A stretch of DNA of 64,000 bases from Verrucomicrobiota bacterium (GTDB taxonomy: Bacteria; Verrucomicrobiota; Lentisphaeria; JABSQK01; JAJFLO01): assembly GCA_021772615.1 (NCBI GenBank), contig JAJFLQ010000040.1:124001-188000 (forward strand), given 5' to 3'. The notes under the pieces were generated by a model. That model made no database searches, was not told the DNA's origin, and worked only from the letters and a program-made list of their open reading frames with translations. Positions 18,614 through 28,810 of the stretch are shown here, one piece after another. Numbering within the stretch: the first letter of the stretch is position 1; each line of letters opens with the position of its first letter. Made by a program: the position numbers and the translations under genes.

Positions 18614-20893
18614 CTATCCCTTCGGCGCTTCACGGTAGTAGTAGTATTTTGAGTAATACTGATAATAATACGAGTCTTTGCTGAAGTCGACGTCGTTCAG
18701 CACTGCTCCCATCAGGTTCGTCCCGACATTTGTAAGCTGCTGGACCGCCTTGCCTACGGCGTTCTTCGCTGTTGACCGGTACCGGATTACGAGCACGGCA
18801 GCATGCACCACACGGCCGATTATCAGCGAATCGGTGACCGATGCGACCGGCGCCGTATCGATCAGGATACTGCTGAAGTCTTTGGATGCGATACGCAGCA
18901 ATTTCCGCATCTGCGGATGGCTCAGCAATTCCGAGGGATTTGGCGGTATCACGCCGCACGGTATCAGCGAGAGATTTTTGACACCGGAATCGTGCAATAC
19001 CTCTTCAAGTGTATTCTGGCCGATGAGGTAATTTGACAGTCCGGGCGTCTTTGTGATTCCGAATCGTTTGTGTATCGACGGGCGCCGCAGGTCCGCATCG
19101 ATCAACAGGACTTTATCGCCGAGGGAGGCCATCACCACGGCCATGTTGGTTGCAATCGTCGTCTTGCCTTCACCGGGTAGAGCTGAGGTAATCATCATAA
19201 TCGGCGTTTCATTCGGGTCGTAGGAGAAAAGCACATTCGTGCGGATAGTGCGCAAACTCTCGGCAATCGTGGAGGTCGGCTCAGTAATGGAGATCAACTT
19301 AATATCGCGTTCGCCTTCCGGCACTTTTCTGGCCTTGACGGTGTGATGCCCGACCAGCCCCAGGAACGGCACGCCGAATTTCGCCGTGATCTCATCGGGG
19401 TCCTTGACGGTATTGTCCAGATGTTCAATCAGGAACGCCATCCCAATTCCACCACAGAGTCCAAGAATGATCCCGAGCAGCACCTTGCGTTTCTTGTTCG
19501 GTTCGAATGGCGTCAGCGGGATGGCTGCAGGATCGATTATCCTGACGTTCGCCTGTGCAATTCCCGATGTAAGGTCGGTCTCCTTCAGTCGTTTCAGCAG
19601 CAGATCATACATGATCCGATTGCTTTCGACGTCGCGCAAAAGAAAGCCGTATCGTATCGATTTTTCATTAATATATGCAGCTTCATTCTTCAGTGTGTTT
19701 AATGCCTCCAGCAGGATCTTCTCGGTTTCGACGGCCAGTTGATATTCTGTATACGTACTTTCGTGAATCTTCTCGATCTCCTGGCTGATGTTCTCATCGG
19801 CGTTTTCAATCTGTGACTGGAGTTGTTCGAGCTTCGGATGTTTCGGACCATACTTTTTCGATAACTCGGAGTGCGTATTCTCCAGTGTCGCCAGACTAAT
19901 CTGCAGCTCCTGGATTAGCGGGTTTTCTATAATTGCCGGTAATGAATCCCACAGATTCGGATCCAGCGAATTCTCATAAAGGGTTTCCCACGTGAGCCGT
20001 TTGCGCTTTATCTCGGTGATCTGTCGATTGAGTTCTGAGATCTCACGCGCAGTGATCTTGCTGCGTTCGTCAAAGTTTATTATCCCGACCTCCTCGCGGT
20101 ACCCCTGCAAAGCGCGCTCCGCTTCCTCCACTTTCAGGCGCATGGTATTCAACTGGTCCGATAGCCATAGACCCGCATCTTCGCTCGCTAGAAGCCGATC
20201 TTCGACGCTCTGTTCCACGTATAGTTGTACGAGCGTGTTGATGACTTTTGTAATAGTCTTCGGGTTATATCCTACAAAACTTACGTTGACCATTGAGCTG
20301 TTCTTTGTGTTGTCATGGCGGATGCGCGACGCGACTTCCCGGAATAACTGCTCACGTCGCCGCAATTCCGGATCGATCAAGTGTTTGGTGTCATCACCGT
20401 CGTTTTTATTCACATCCGGCTCATAGTCTTGCTTCTTGACGAATGCGACGAATTTGCCATACCACTCTTCGAGCATGATTTTTATGTTGTCCGGGTCCGT
20501 GAGGCCAACTTCCTCGGGGGGCGTCTCGAATTCTTCGTCGTTTTTCAAATCCAGTTTCTCGATGACCTTCTCAAGCAGCGGCCTACTCCTCAGAACCATG
20601 AGCTGCGTGACCAGGTAGTCTTTGGTGTCCGACTCCATGCGGAAAAGGTCGTCAACCGATACGAGCCGCTGACTCTGTCTGCTGAAGTGCAGGCGCGTGG
20701 TGGCTTTGTATTTCAGCGGCAGCCGGGCTGTATGAATCGATACCAGAGTCACGACGATTACGAATATCGAAATGATTGTCCATTTGCGCTTCACGAACAC
20801 CCGGATATAGGCAGTGAAGTCAATGTCCTGCCCGGGATCCGCGATCGGTTGCTGCAGCTTTTTCTGAGTGGCTACTGATTTCATAATAGACAA
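18614..20893 (-). CDS. Wzc-type chain-length determinant/tyrosine autokinase
   Basis: 759 aa; N-terminal Wzz region, coiled coil, C-terminal BY-kinase: MMITSALPGEGKTTIATNMAVVMASLGDKVLLIDADLRRPSIHKRFG...SSILIDTAPV; Tyr-rich tail YYYQYYSKYYYYREAPKG. Confidence 0.95.
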   Translation of the reverse strand: MSIMKSVATQKKLQQPIADPGQDIDFTAYIRVFVKRKWTIISIFVIVVTLVSIHTARLPLKYKATTRLHFSRQSQRLVSVDDLFRMESDTKDYLVTQLMVLRSRPLLEKVIEKLDLKNDEEFETPPEEVGLTDPDNIKIMLEEWYGKFVAFVKKQDYEPDVNKNDGDDTKHLIDPELRRREQLFREVASRIRHDNTKNSSMVNVSFVGYNPKTITKVINTLVQLYVEQSVEDRLLASEDAGLWLSDQLNTMRLKVEEAERALQGYREEVGIINFDERSKITAREISELNRQITEIKRKRLTWETLYENSLDPNLWDSLPAIIENPLIQELQISLATLENTHSELSKKYGPKHPKLEQLQSQIENADENISQEIEKIHESTYTEYQLAVETEKILLEALNTLKNEAAYINEKSIRYGFLLRDVESNRIMYDLLLKRLKETDLTSGIAQANVRIIDPAAIPLTPFEPNKKRKVLLGIILGLCGGIGMAFLIEHLDNTVKDPDEITAKFGVPFLGLVGHHTVKARKVPEGERDIKLISITEPTSTIAESLRTIRTNVLFSYDPNETPIMMITSALPGEGKTTIATNMAVVMASLGDKVLLIDADLRRPSIHKRFGITKTPGLSNYLIGQNTLEEVLHDSGVKNLSLIPCGVIPPNPSELLSHPQMRKLLRIASKDFSSILIDTAPVASVTDSLIIGRVVHAAVLVIRYRSTAKNAVGKAVQQLTNVGTNLMGAVLNDVDFSKDSYYYQYYSKYYYYREAPKG

Positions 20894-20894
20894 A

Positions 20895-21848
20895 TCAAAA
20901 CAGGGATTGCGGAACGATTACGATGTCATCCGGGAGCAGTGGAACGTCTTTCGACAGGTCACCCTCTTTTGTGAAATCGTCGAGATTTACGAAAATGATA
21001 TCACGCTTGCCGCCTGACGAGCGCACGAGTTTTATCTTCTTCCGTGCCGCTACCTGTGATACGCCTCCGGCGCGGAGAATAGCTTGAAACACGGTTAATT
21101 CCTTGTCCCAGACAAAACGTCCTGGACTTTCGACTTCACCCAGTACATAGATCACATCGGATTTCGTGGCAAATACAAAGTCGTTGTGGAACAGTTTCAG
21201 ATTCTGCGACAGATCACCGTCTTCAAATAACTTCTTACGGTCGATTTCGATGGTTTCCTGCACGCCGTCAATCATTCGCTTAACCAGGATCAATTCGCCC
21301 GCAAACGTCGTCAGTCCGCCCGCTGACGTGATGATCTCGAGCAAGGTTACATCTTCGCCGATCGTATAGCTTCCCGGACCGCCCACCGAACCGAGGACGT
21401 GGATGATTCGCCGGCCGTATTCTTCCAGCAGCACGGATACCTGAGGGCTGAGAATAAAACCGTCCTTCAGAAGCTCCTCGATACGGTCCTCTATTTGACT
21501 TGCATTCAGGCCGGCCACAGTGACTTTCCCGACCAGGGGAAGGTTGACATGGCCGTCAATCGATACCCGAATCTGTTCTGTCGACAGGTCGGGTTCGTCG
21601 TATACCACGATTTTCAAGACGTCTTTCGCCTGGATCAGATAATCGTTGCGATCGATACGACTCTGTTGCTCTCCCCTGCTTACCCAATCATTTACGCGGG
21701 CGTCGGCGGAGGAAAATGATGCAGGCGCGGAATCGGTATCGATCGCGACCGCACGAACCTCCTCTTGTGTCTGGCTTGTTGCGATTTCCGCGCACAGTGC
21801 AACCAGCACAAAGGAGAGCAGAAAATGTTTTAATGCTATTCGATGCAT
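20895..21848 (-). CDS. Wza-like polysaccharide export outer-membrane protein
   Basis: Signal-like MHRIALKHFLLSFVLVALCAEIATS; YLIQAKDVLKIVVYDEPDLSTEQIRVSIDGHVNLPLVGKVTVAGLNASQIEDRI plus SLBB domains. Start chosen at 21848. Confidence 0.93.
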   Translation of the reverse strand: MHRIALKHFLLSFVLVALCAEIATSQTQEEVRAVAIDTDSAPASFSSADARVNDWVSRGEQQSRIDRNDYLIQAKDVLKIVVYDEPDLSTEQIRVSIDGHVNLPLVGKVTVAGLNASQIEDRIEELLKDGFILSPQVSVLLEEYGRRIIHVLGSVGGPGSYTIGEDVTLLEIITSAGGLTTFAGELILVKRMIDGVQETIEIDRKKLFEDGDLSQNLKLFHNDFVFATKSDVIYVLGEVESPGRFVWDKELTVFQAILRAGGVSQVAARKKIKLVRSSGGKRDIIFVNLDDFTKEGDLSKDVPLLPDDIVIVPQSLF

Positions 21849-21963
21849 ATTTCTTGGTTTTAGATCTTGTCGCGGCTGATCGCTAAAAGCTGTGTGACGG
21901 ATTCGGCACCATTGGTTTGTGTGCCTGGCCCGCTGAACATCGTGTTGTACGATGGTATAGCCG

Positions 21964-23199
21964 TCAGAAACGTGCGTTAAACGCCACACTCAGTTCATTC
22001 ACACGGTATTCGCTCGGATTATCATTCGACACGCTGCTCTCATAGCGATAGTCCAGGCCTACGTCGAGCCAGGACAAAACGGAATAATCGGCACCGATTT
22101 CGATGAATGAAGTGCGGTCCCTGCGGGTGAAACGGAATTCGTCGTATTCGGCATACTCAAAACCTGTCGATGCATTCGCCGTCACTTTTCTGCCGATCTT
22201 TTGGTCGACGCCGAGGGTGATTGTCGTTGCTTCGGGATTCGACCCGTCATCACCAGATGTACTGCCGAACCCCTGGCTCAGGTTAACATTCACCACCGTA
22301 CGGTCGCGTGCCTGCCATTCCAGGGTCACGTCCGCAGCCGTTGTCGTGCCGTCGTTGCGATCCGTTTCTTCGAAGTCGACGTAGGACACGCCCACCGTAG
22401 CGCTCCCCGAAACCTTCGCAGTAGCGTCCATCGACACGCCCACAGATACCCGTTGCGATGTAGAATCGCTGTTCTCAAGAAACCCGGTGGTCGCGTTTAG
22501 AGCATTGTCCGGGTATGTGGTATCGGAAATTCGATAATTGATGGTAGGCGATATCAACGGGGACAGGCGGTAAAATAACGCCACACCATAACTGTTTGTG
22601 TAAAAGTTTTCAAACTCGACCGCCTTCTTGTCGAATTCGTTGAAGAAGTTGGAATAGCTCAATGAAACGGAGAACGATCGTCCCAATGCCGTTGTCACCG
22701 AACCGGCCAAACGGTTTTCAATCCGATCTTCACGGCTGAATCGGCGATCGCCACTGAGCCGGTTTGACACGGCTTCCTTGGTCTTCGCGAAGTCGTCTTC
22801 GATGCTTGCACTGAATCTGCCCGACGGATGACGATATTTCGCGTCAAAGCTCACTTTGTCGTCGATCGTGTTTTCTTCGGTGAGGTCGACGAATCGTTCG
22901 AAATCCAGGATGTAGCGCAGGCTCAACTCGAACCGCTCGGATGGCGAGGTGTAGTCAGCCCTAATGCTGGGGGAAAAAACAATGGCAAAATCGTCTTTGG
23001 GCCGTTCGCCGCCGGAGTCGTCTTCGTAAAAAACATTAGAACGTCCCCCAGTTGTGATACTGAACGATGGCGTGATTTCAATGCGGTTGCCAAGCGTCCA
23101 GGTCTTGTTGATTGCCGTCGCATTGCGCGGCAGTGCCAGAAACACCAAGGCTGTTGCGGCCAGCAATTTTGCTGTTTTTAAGCGTGAAATCCTTGTCAT
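21964..23199 (-). CDS. Outer-membrane beta-barrel protein of an exosortase/EPS locus
   Basis: Signal peptide, alternating beta-strand pattern, C-terminal ...YRVNELSVAFNARF; strong SD-like AAAGGAG upstream of the ATG. Confidence 0.8.
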   Translation of the reverse strand: MTRISRLKTAKLLAATALVFLALPRNATAINKTWTLGNRIEITPSFSITTGGRSNVFYEDDSGGERPKDDFAIVFSPSIRADYTSPSERFELSLRYILDFERFVDLTEENTIDDKVSFDAKYRHPSGRFSASIEDDFAKTKEAVSNRLSGDRRFSREDRIENRLAGSVTTALGRSFSVSLSYSNFFNEFDKKAVEFENFYTNSYGVALFYRLSPLISPTINYRISDTTYPDNALNATTGFLENSDSTSQRVSVGVSMDATAKVSGSATVGVSYVDFEETDRNDGTTTAADVTLEWQARDRTVVNVNLSQGFGSTSGDDGSNPEATTITLGVDQKIGRKVTANASTGFEYAEYDEFRFTRRDRTSFIEIGADYSVLSWLDVGLDYRYESSVSNDNPSEYRVNELSVAFNARF

Positions 23200-23311
23200 A
23201 ATTGGTCGTTCTCCTTTTATATATGAGACCCCGAAAGGTTAGAGACTCCTTATCGCCATCGAGGAAAGCACCACAATCTGCCATCGGGTGGCGGCGGAGC
23301 CTGCAGCAGCA

Positions 23312-24982
23312 TTATTCCATTCCGTATTCCGGCAGAATGCGTGCCAGCGCTTCTGCAAACGTCAGAGCGACCTCTCGGGACCGCGACACATCGGTTCTCA
23401 CATCCACCACGATTGTAACAACATATTGTGACGCATGCGTCTGGCTAAATGGTCGTCGCCACGATTCGAGGAGCTTGTTAAATCTCCACGCGATGTCGGT
23501 GTCGATACTTTGCAGTACATTTTCGCGTGCTTCATACCAGAAGAGAACGCACTTGCTGGCGCCGGCCTTGCTAAATGTTCGAATCGACAACGGCCGATAT
23601 GTCACGTCTTCATACGACGCATCGATATCCTGATCTGTCATGCGCTCATAGCCCCATGCCGGAAAGCAGTTGTCGGGGATATGACCACTCACGCCGGAAA
23701 GGCGGTCCTTCGCCTCGCTGCTGGAACGATACCGTACCGGGTTCCAGTAAATCAGTCGTACCTGAACCACTTCGTTTTCCGATGACTTGTAGAATCGCAC
23801 GGCATAGTCGCTGGGGTCTAGTATGTCAAGTTGGCGTTCGCCGATATCGGCCGTGCCGAGCATGGTAAACGTACCGATTCTCTCGGGCAACTCGGTCAGG
23901 GGTTTTTTTGTCTGGTAGAGCTGATCCTCCTTGGGCTTGTAGTGATTCGCTATTGCATGGTTCGCGGCCAGGCCCAGGACCAGGACGCCTGCAACGACGC
24001 CATATATTGACGCCAATCCGGCGCGCCATAGCGGCCGCCGGGTGCGGTGCGGCGCGACCTCCCGGCTATCCGTCGGCGCCTGACTTGCCTCTGCAGACAT
24101 CAATGTTCCGATGCCGAAGATCACGGCCAGGCCTCCAGCGAATGTCGTCCAGCCACATAAGTCATGGCGCCAGCCGGACGCATAGGCAATGCCAAAACGT
24201 TGCACCAGCATACCTGTCGCCACAACGCGCAGGATATTCATCAATACCGATACCGGAGTCGCCAGCAGGCACAGGACGATCGCCTCGATTCGCCCCATCC
24301 TGATAACATACGCGAGTGCAGCGGCGATCGCCATCAACATCCAGAATGACCGAATGCCGCTGCAGGCGTCCTCAACACCGAGTGAGGCGTTTGCCAGGTG
24401 CAAAACATTGCCTTCCCGGAAAATTGTTATGCCAACCGCGTCAATCAATTTCTCGCTTATCACAGACACGATCTCGCGCAGCCTCAGAGTCAGCGGCAGC
24501 GTCATGGTTAAAGGAAACGGGATTGCAAAGAAAAGATATGCTACGGGGAAAAAGAATGTTTTTAATGACGACGGTCCGCCTGCCATCAAAACCCCGCCGA
24601 TCACACAGAAATATATTCCCCAGGCGACGATGAACCCGACGCCAAGGCCACCGGGCATCAACGCAATGTTATACCAATGGCCTATCACCACGATGAAAGC
24701 GCCCGTTACAAGGATTGGCAGCCCGAACCACGATGGCGCCAGGTGTCGCAGGTCTTTTTCCTTCCATATTTCGTAAGCTGCATACGCGGACATTAGTGGA
24801 ATGAGAAATCCATGCGAATAATCGTCGACGTTTCCATATATTCCGCTGAGCAGTGTGAGAGACGGCCAGAGAAACCACCCTGACAGCGTGGCCAGAATCG
24901 CAAGCAGCGCCCAGCGTACGCGCCCTGGATTCGACGTTGCATTGTGGCTCGTTGTCTCGATCTCGTTTTCCGCTGTGGCCAT
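23312..24982 (-). CDS. Exosortase with fused C-terminal EpsI-like domain
   Basis: 556 aa polytopic; exosortase signatures GVEDACSGIRSFWML (Cys), VLMNILRVVATG (Arg), GWRHDLCGW (His); soluble C-terminal part ...PLTELPERIGTF...DPSDYAVRFY...PDNCFPAWGYERM. Confidence 0.9.
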   Translation of the reverse strand: MATAENEIETTSHNATSNPGRVRWALLAILATLSGWFLWPSLTLLSGIYGNVDDYSHGFLIPLMSAYAAYEIWKEKDLRHLAPSWFGLPILVTGAFIVVIGHWYNIALMPGGLGVGFIVAWGIYFCVIGGVLMAGGPSSLKTFFFPVAYLFFAIPFPLTMTLPLTLRLREIVSVISEKLIDAVGITIFREGNVLHLANASLGVEDACSGIRSFWMLMAIAAALAYVIRMGRIEAIVLCLLATPVSVLMNILRVVATGMLVQRFGIAYASGWRHDLCGWTTFAGGLAVIFGIGTLMSAEASQAPTDSREVAPHRTRRPLWRAGLASIYGVVAGVLVLGLAANHAIANHYKPKEDQLYQTKKPLTELPERIGTFTMLGTADIGERQLDILDPSDYAVRFYKSSENEVVQVRLIYWNPVRYRSSSEAKDRLSGVSGHIPDNCFPAWGYERMTDQDIDASYEDVTYRPLSIRTFSKAGASKCVLFWYEARENVLQSIDTDIAWRFNKLLESWRRPFSQTHASQYVVTIVVDVRTDVSRSREVALTFAEALARILPEYGME

Positions 24983-25271
24983 TTGTATTCCTTGTACTGC
25001 TGTTTAAGGTGCTGTGTCGCGAACGCATTGTCCGCCACATGAATGCAACGCAGCTTGAGCGGCGGTTGTTATCACCAGAGGGGCTGGTTGCATTCGAAAA
25101 ATTGTGGAACGATACTATACATGTCGTTTGCGCATATGTAACGAGAGTGAATGCAATTGCGCAACCACTTGATATAGTCAAAATTCTGCCGATTTTCAAT
25201 TCACCGAGGGATTCTGCCGTTCACGGTTGCCCGCGGAATCACTACGAAGACCTACAGTGGGCGTGGAGCCG

Positions 25272-28200
25272 ATGAAATATATCCAGGCAATCGCAACTCT
25301 CTTTCTCGTGTTCGGCGGGTGTTTCCAGATAAGGTATGGGTATCGCTTGTATCGTGAAAAACTCGAGACGCGATACAATTATACAGTGGCCAGGTTCGGG
25401 CCGTTCCGGTTCAAGTCCGGACTGGCAGGGATCTTCGTAATGATGTCCGCAGTTGTCTGGCCAATCGCCGCGACAGCCGTTCTGATTCATCTCAGCGCCG
25501 GTGAGCCGGCGATGCGTCGCACGCCGCCCGATCCTGTCCGCAACGCGGAACCCGTAAAAACCGATCAGGATACGTCCACAAGTCCGCAAGAGGCCATTCC
25601 CGACGCATTCCTGATGGCGATCGAAGCCGGCGATACCGATCGCGTATCCGAATTGCTGACATCGCATTCGCTTGAGTTGATGAACGTCTCCGACGCAGCG
25701 GGTCTGACGCCGGTGCATATCGCCGCACGAGAAGGCCACCAGGATGTCGTCGAGTTGCTTCTCAAGCAAGGGGCGGTCTACAACATGCGGAATATTCTTG
25801 GCGCGACGCCGGCGTCCGTCACGATCAAACACGATCTCCGGAGTACGCGGGAGCTGATTCGGCAGTCGGAAGCGTTTTACGCAGCTGTTGAAGCCGGCGA
25901 TATCGAGAAGATTCGGCGTTTGTTAAAGACGCCCCCGAAGAATCGATCGGCAGGACCTACTCCGCTTCACATGGCTGCTGCTGGCGGCCATAAGGGAATC
26001 GTTCGAATCCTGTTGCGGCACGGGCTTGGCAGAGATCAGGTCGACGAAGCCGGCGCAACGCCATTGCACCATGCGGTGCGTAACGGGCATGCAGATGTCG
26101 TAAAGCTCTTTTTGAAATTCCCCGACCTAGTCAATACACCAGACTCGAGCGGCGCAACGTGCGTGCATCTTGCCGCAGCGGCAGGACACACGTCGGTTCT
26201 CGACTTACTCCTGCGGTACGGAGATATAGACGTGAACACCCGACGCAATGATCAGAGCACGGCATTGCACCTTGCTGCTGCAGAAGGCCACGAGTCGGCC
26301 GTGAAACTATTGATTCACGAAGGAGCAGACTTAAACGCGCGGGACGCTACCGGCAATACGCCGCTGCACGGGGCTGCTCAGCGAGGCCATAAGGCCGTCA
26401 CGGAGCAGTTGGTCGGCGGCGGCGCTTTCTTCGACGCGACAAATGTAGATGGAGAAACACCGCTAAGCCTCGCACTGGATGCCGGTCATGCCGAGATAAA
26501 GCGGCACTTGCAGTCGGTCGGAGATTTTAGTGAGGCTGCCGCTGCCGGCCATGCCGAGAAAATATCGAACGTATTGTTGGCAGGTTTTTCCTTTGTGGAT
26601 GCCCGCGATAGTTCATCGCTCACGCCGATACATCGTGCGGTCGACAATGCCCATATCGACGTTGTCGCACTGTTGCTCAAGCACGGTGCAAATCCCAATG
26701 TCACCGATCAATCCGGGTTAACACCGTTGCACTATAGTGCGCGCGCCGGGGCCGACGACATTGCCCGACTTCTGCTTTCAGCGGAAGCAGCTGTTGCGGC
26801 GGTGGACGCCGCCGGCACCACAGCGCTGCATTTCGCCGCGATATCCGGCAGTGTCGCGACGGTGCGGCTGCTGTTGGAGCACGATGCCGCGCCCGACCCG
26901 CGAGATTCAGTCGGCATTAGTCCGATGCATGTCGCCGTAGAGCATGGAAACGCCGACATACTGGACATGTTGGTCTCCCATGGAGCCCGAATCGGCTCGA
27001 CCGACAACAAGGGGGAGACGTTGATGCATCGTGCTGCCCGGGGTGGGCACAGCGCCCTTGTCGAACGAATGATTCGCGCGGGCCTCGACGTGAACGCCCG
27101 GGACAAATTTGGGAACACGCCGCTTCATATGGCAGCGTGGTTCGGTCACGAGGACGCCGCAGACCTGCTTCTCAAGAAGAGTGCGATTTACGACGCACGG
27201 AACAGTATAAGTGGGTCTATTGCACGGGACGAGCATTACAATCCCATGGATGCCGTCGGGTCGACGCCGGAATCGCTGGCGGAAAAGCGATCGATGACCG
27301 GCGTGGTTGCACTCATACAAAAGGTAAAGGCTTTTCACGACACAATACGGATGGGGGATAATACGGCAATGGTCGAACAGCTCCGTGACGCCCGTCCGCT
27401 GTTGATCAATTCGCGCAACGACGACGGGCTTACGCCCCTGCACATCGCCATCTCCGAGGGCAACGAAGAAACCATGCGGCTGCTGCTCAGCAATGGTGCA
27501 CATTACAACGTGAAGAATACGATCGGAGCCTCGCCCGGAAGGCAGGCGGCGTGGTTCGGGCGTAAAGATCTGCTCGCGGTTCTCGACATTATCGATGGCT
27601 TTTTCAAAGCGCTGCATCGCGGTGACCGGGACGTCGTTTCTCAGCTGATAGCAGACCACGGGGCGTTGGTGCTGAACGCCAGGGACGCATTATCGCAAAC
27701 GCCTGTGCACGTTGCCGCTGCGCGAGGTGATCTGGAATTGTTGCGACTTCTTGTCCAACGCGGCGCCGAATTCGACCCCCATACGATTCTTGCGCCGTCG
27801 CCATTGGAATCAGCGACGGAACGCGGTCATGCCCGGGCAGCCGGTCTCTTGCAGCGGCTGGTGAAATTTCATGAGGCCGTCACGGCCAATGATATCGCTG
27901 GGATCGAGGGCTTGTTGGGTGATGCAGATGACGCCCTGTTGTTGGCCAATTCGATTGCATCGGCCGGTCGGTATCCGATCCATACGGCTGCAGCAAGCGG
28001 ATCATTGCCGGTATTGAACGCCTTGATCGCGGCCGGTTGCGATCTGAATGCCGTTGATCCCGATGGCGCAACCGCTTTATATCTCGCTGCAAAAAATGGC
28101 CGTGTTGATGCCGTCGAACGATTGCTCGGTATTGCGGGTATCGATGTAATGCATGGTGACAAAAAGGGATCTACCGCTATGCACGCGGCCGCACGGAAGG

Positions 28201-28712
28201 GCAATGTCGATGTGCTGCGATTGCTGGTTTCAACAGATGACAGCCGATTGCACGTTACCGACGATCAACGCAACACACCGTTGCATGTCGCCGCGGAACA
28301 AGGCCATATTAAGGCTATTGAATTCCTGCTTGGACATGGCGCGGCGTACAATCAGCCCAACGCTCTGGGGGTCACGCCGATGTATCGGGCGAAGCGCGCC
28401 GGGCATACGGTTTTGACGACGTTTCTGGAGGCGGTCGAGGGCGTATTCAGCGCTGCTGCAACCGGGGACCGCACAAAAATGTCGGCGATACTCGAGGCGC
28501 GCGGTTCCGCGATTGGGAAAATCAGGAATGCCAGGCTTGAAACGCCGCTTCACGTTGCCGCTGGGGCGGGGCATTTGGAGGTCGTAACCTTCCTCGTTGC
28601 GAGTGGGGCGCCGACTGATTCCACTGATTTGGACGGCCATGATCCGGCAACTGTGGCGCGCGAAAAAGGGCACGACAACATCGCGTCATATCTTGATTCT
28701 GCCGGTAAATGA
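25272..28712 (+). CDS. Membrane-anchored giant ankyrin-repeat protein
   Basis: Two hydrophobic N-terminal segments followed by about 25 ankyrin-type TPLHxAAxxGH motifs (counted by eye). Start chosen at MKYIQAIATLF; tracked ORF starts at 25227. Confidence 0.92.
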   Translation: MKYIQAIATLFLVFGGCFQIRYGYRLYREKLETRYNYTVARFGPFRFKSGLAGIFVMMSAVVWPIAATAVLIHLSAGEPAMRRTPPDPVRNAEPVKTDQDTSTSPQEAIPDAFLMAIEAGDTDRVSELLTSHSLELMNVSDAAGLTPVHIAAREGHQDVVELLLKQGAVYNMRNILGATPASVTIKHDLRSTRELIRQSEAFYAAVEAGDIEKIRRLLKTPPKNRSAGPTPLHMAAAGGHKGIVRILLRHGLGRDQVDEAGATPLHHAVRNGHADVVKLFLKFPDLVNTPDSSGATCVHLAAAAGHTSVLDLLLRYGDIDVNTRRNDQSTALHLAAAEGHESAVKLLIHEGADLNARDATGNTPLHGAAQRGHKAVTEQLVGGGAFFDATNVDGETPLSLALDAGHAEIKRHLQSVGDFSEAAAAGHAEKISNVLLAGFSFVDARDSSSLTPIHRAVDNAHIDVVALLLKHGANPNVTDQSGLTPLHYSARAGADDIARLLLSAEAAVAAVDAAGTTALHFAAISGSVATVRLLLEHDAAPDPRDSVGISPMHVAVEHGNADILDMLVSHGARIGSTDNKGETLMHRAARGGHSALVERMIRAGLDVNARDKFGNTPLHMAAWFGHEDAADLLLKKSAIYDARNSISGSIARDEHYNPMDAVGSTPESLAEKRSMTGVVALIQKVKAFHDTIRMGDNTAMVEQLRDARPLLINSRNDDGLTPLHIAISEGNEETMRLLLSNGAHYNVKNTIGASPGRQAAWFGRKDLLAVLDIIDGFFKALHRGDRDVVSQLIADHGALVLNARDALSQTPVHVAAARGDLELLRLLVQRGAEFDPHTILAPSPLESATERGHARAAGLLQRLVKFHEAVTANDIAGIEGLLGDADDALLLANSIASAGRYPIHTAAASGSLPVLNALIAAGCDLNAVDPDGATALYLAAKNGRVDAVERLLGIAGIDVMHGDKKGSTAMHAAARKGNVDVLRLLVSTDDSRLHVTDDQRNTPLHVAAEQGHIKAIEFLLGHGAAYNQPNALGVTPMYRAKRAGHTVLTTFLEAVEGVFSAAATGDRTKMSAILEARGSAIGKIRNARLETPLHVAAGAGHLEVVTFLVASGAPTDSTDLDGHDPATVAREKGHDNIASYLDSAGK

Positions 28713-28810
28713 TCGCGAATTACCATCTCGCGCCGTAGCCGGAATACAATCCTCTGCGGACTCGCCGAAACGAAAGTGAGGGTAGTGCGCGGACGTGTCT
28801 ACGCTACGGT

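Noticed and set aside
25242-28673. Large minus-strand ORFs opposite the ankyrin gene (e.g. 26907..27659)
   Set aside because: Antisense frames of a repetitive, GC-rich coding region; no recognisable domains.
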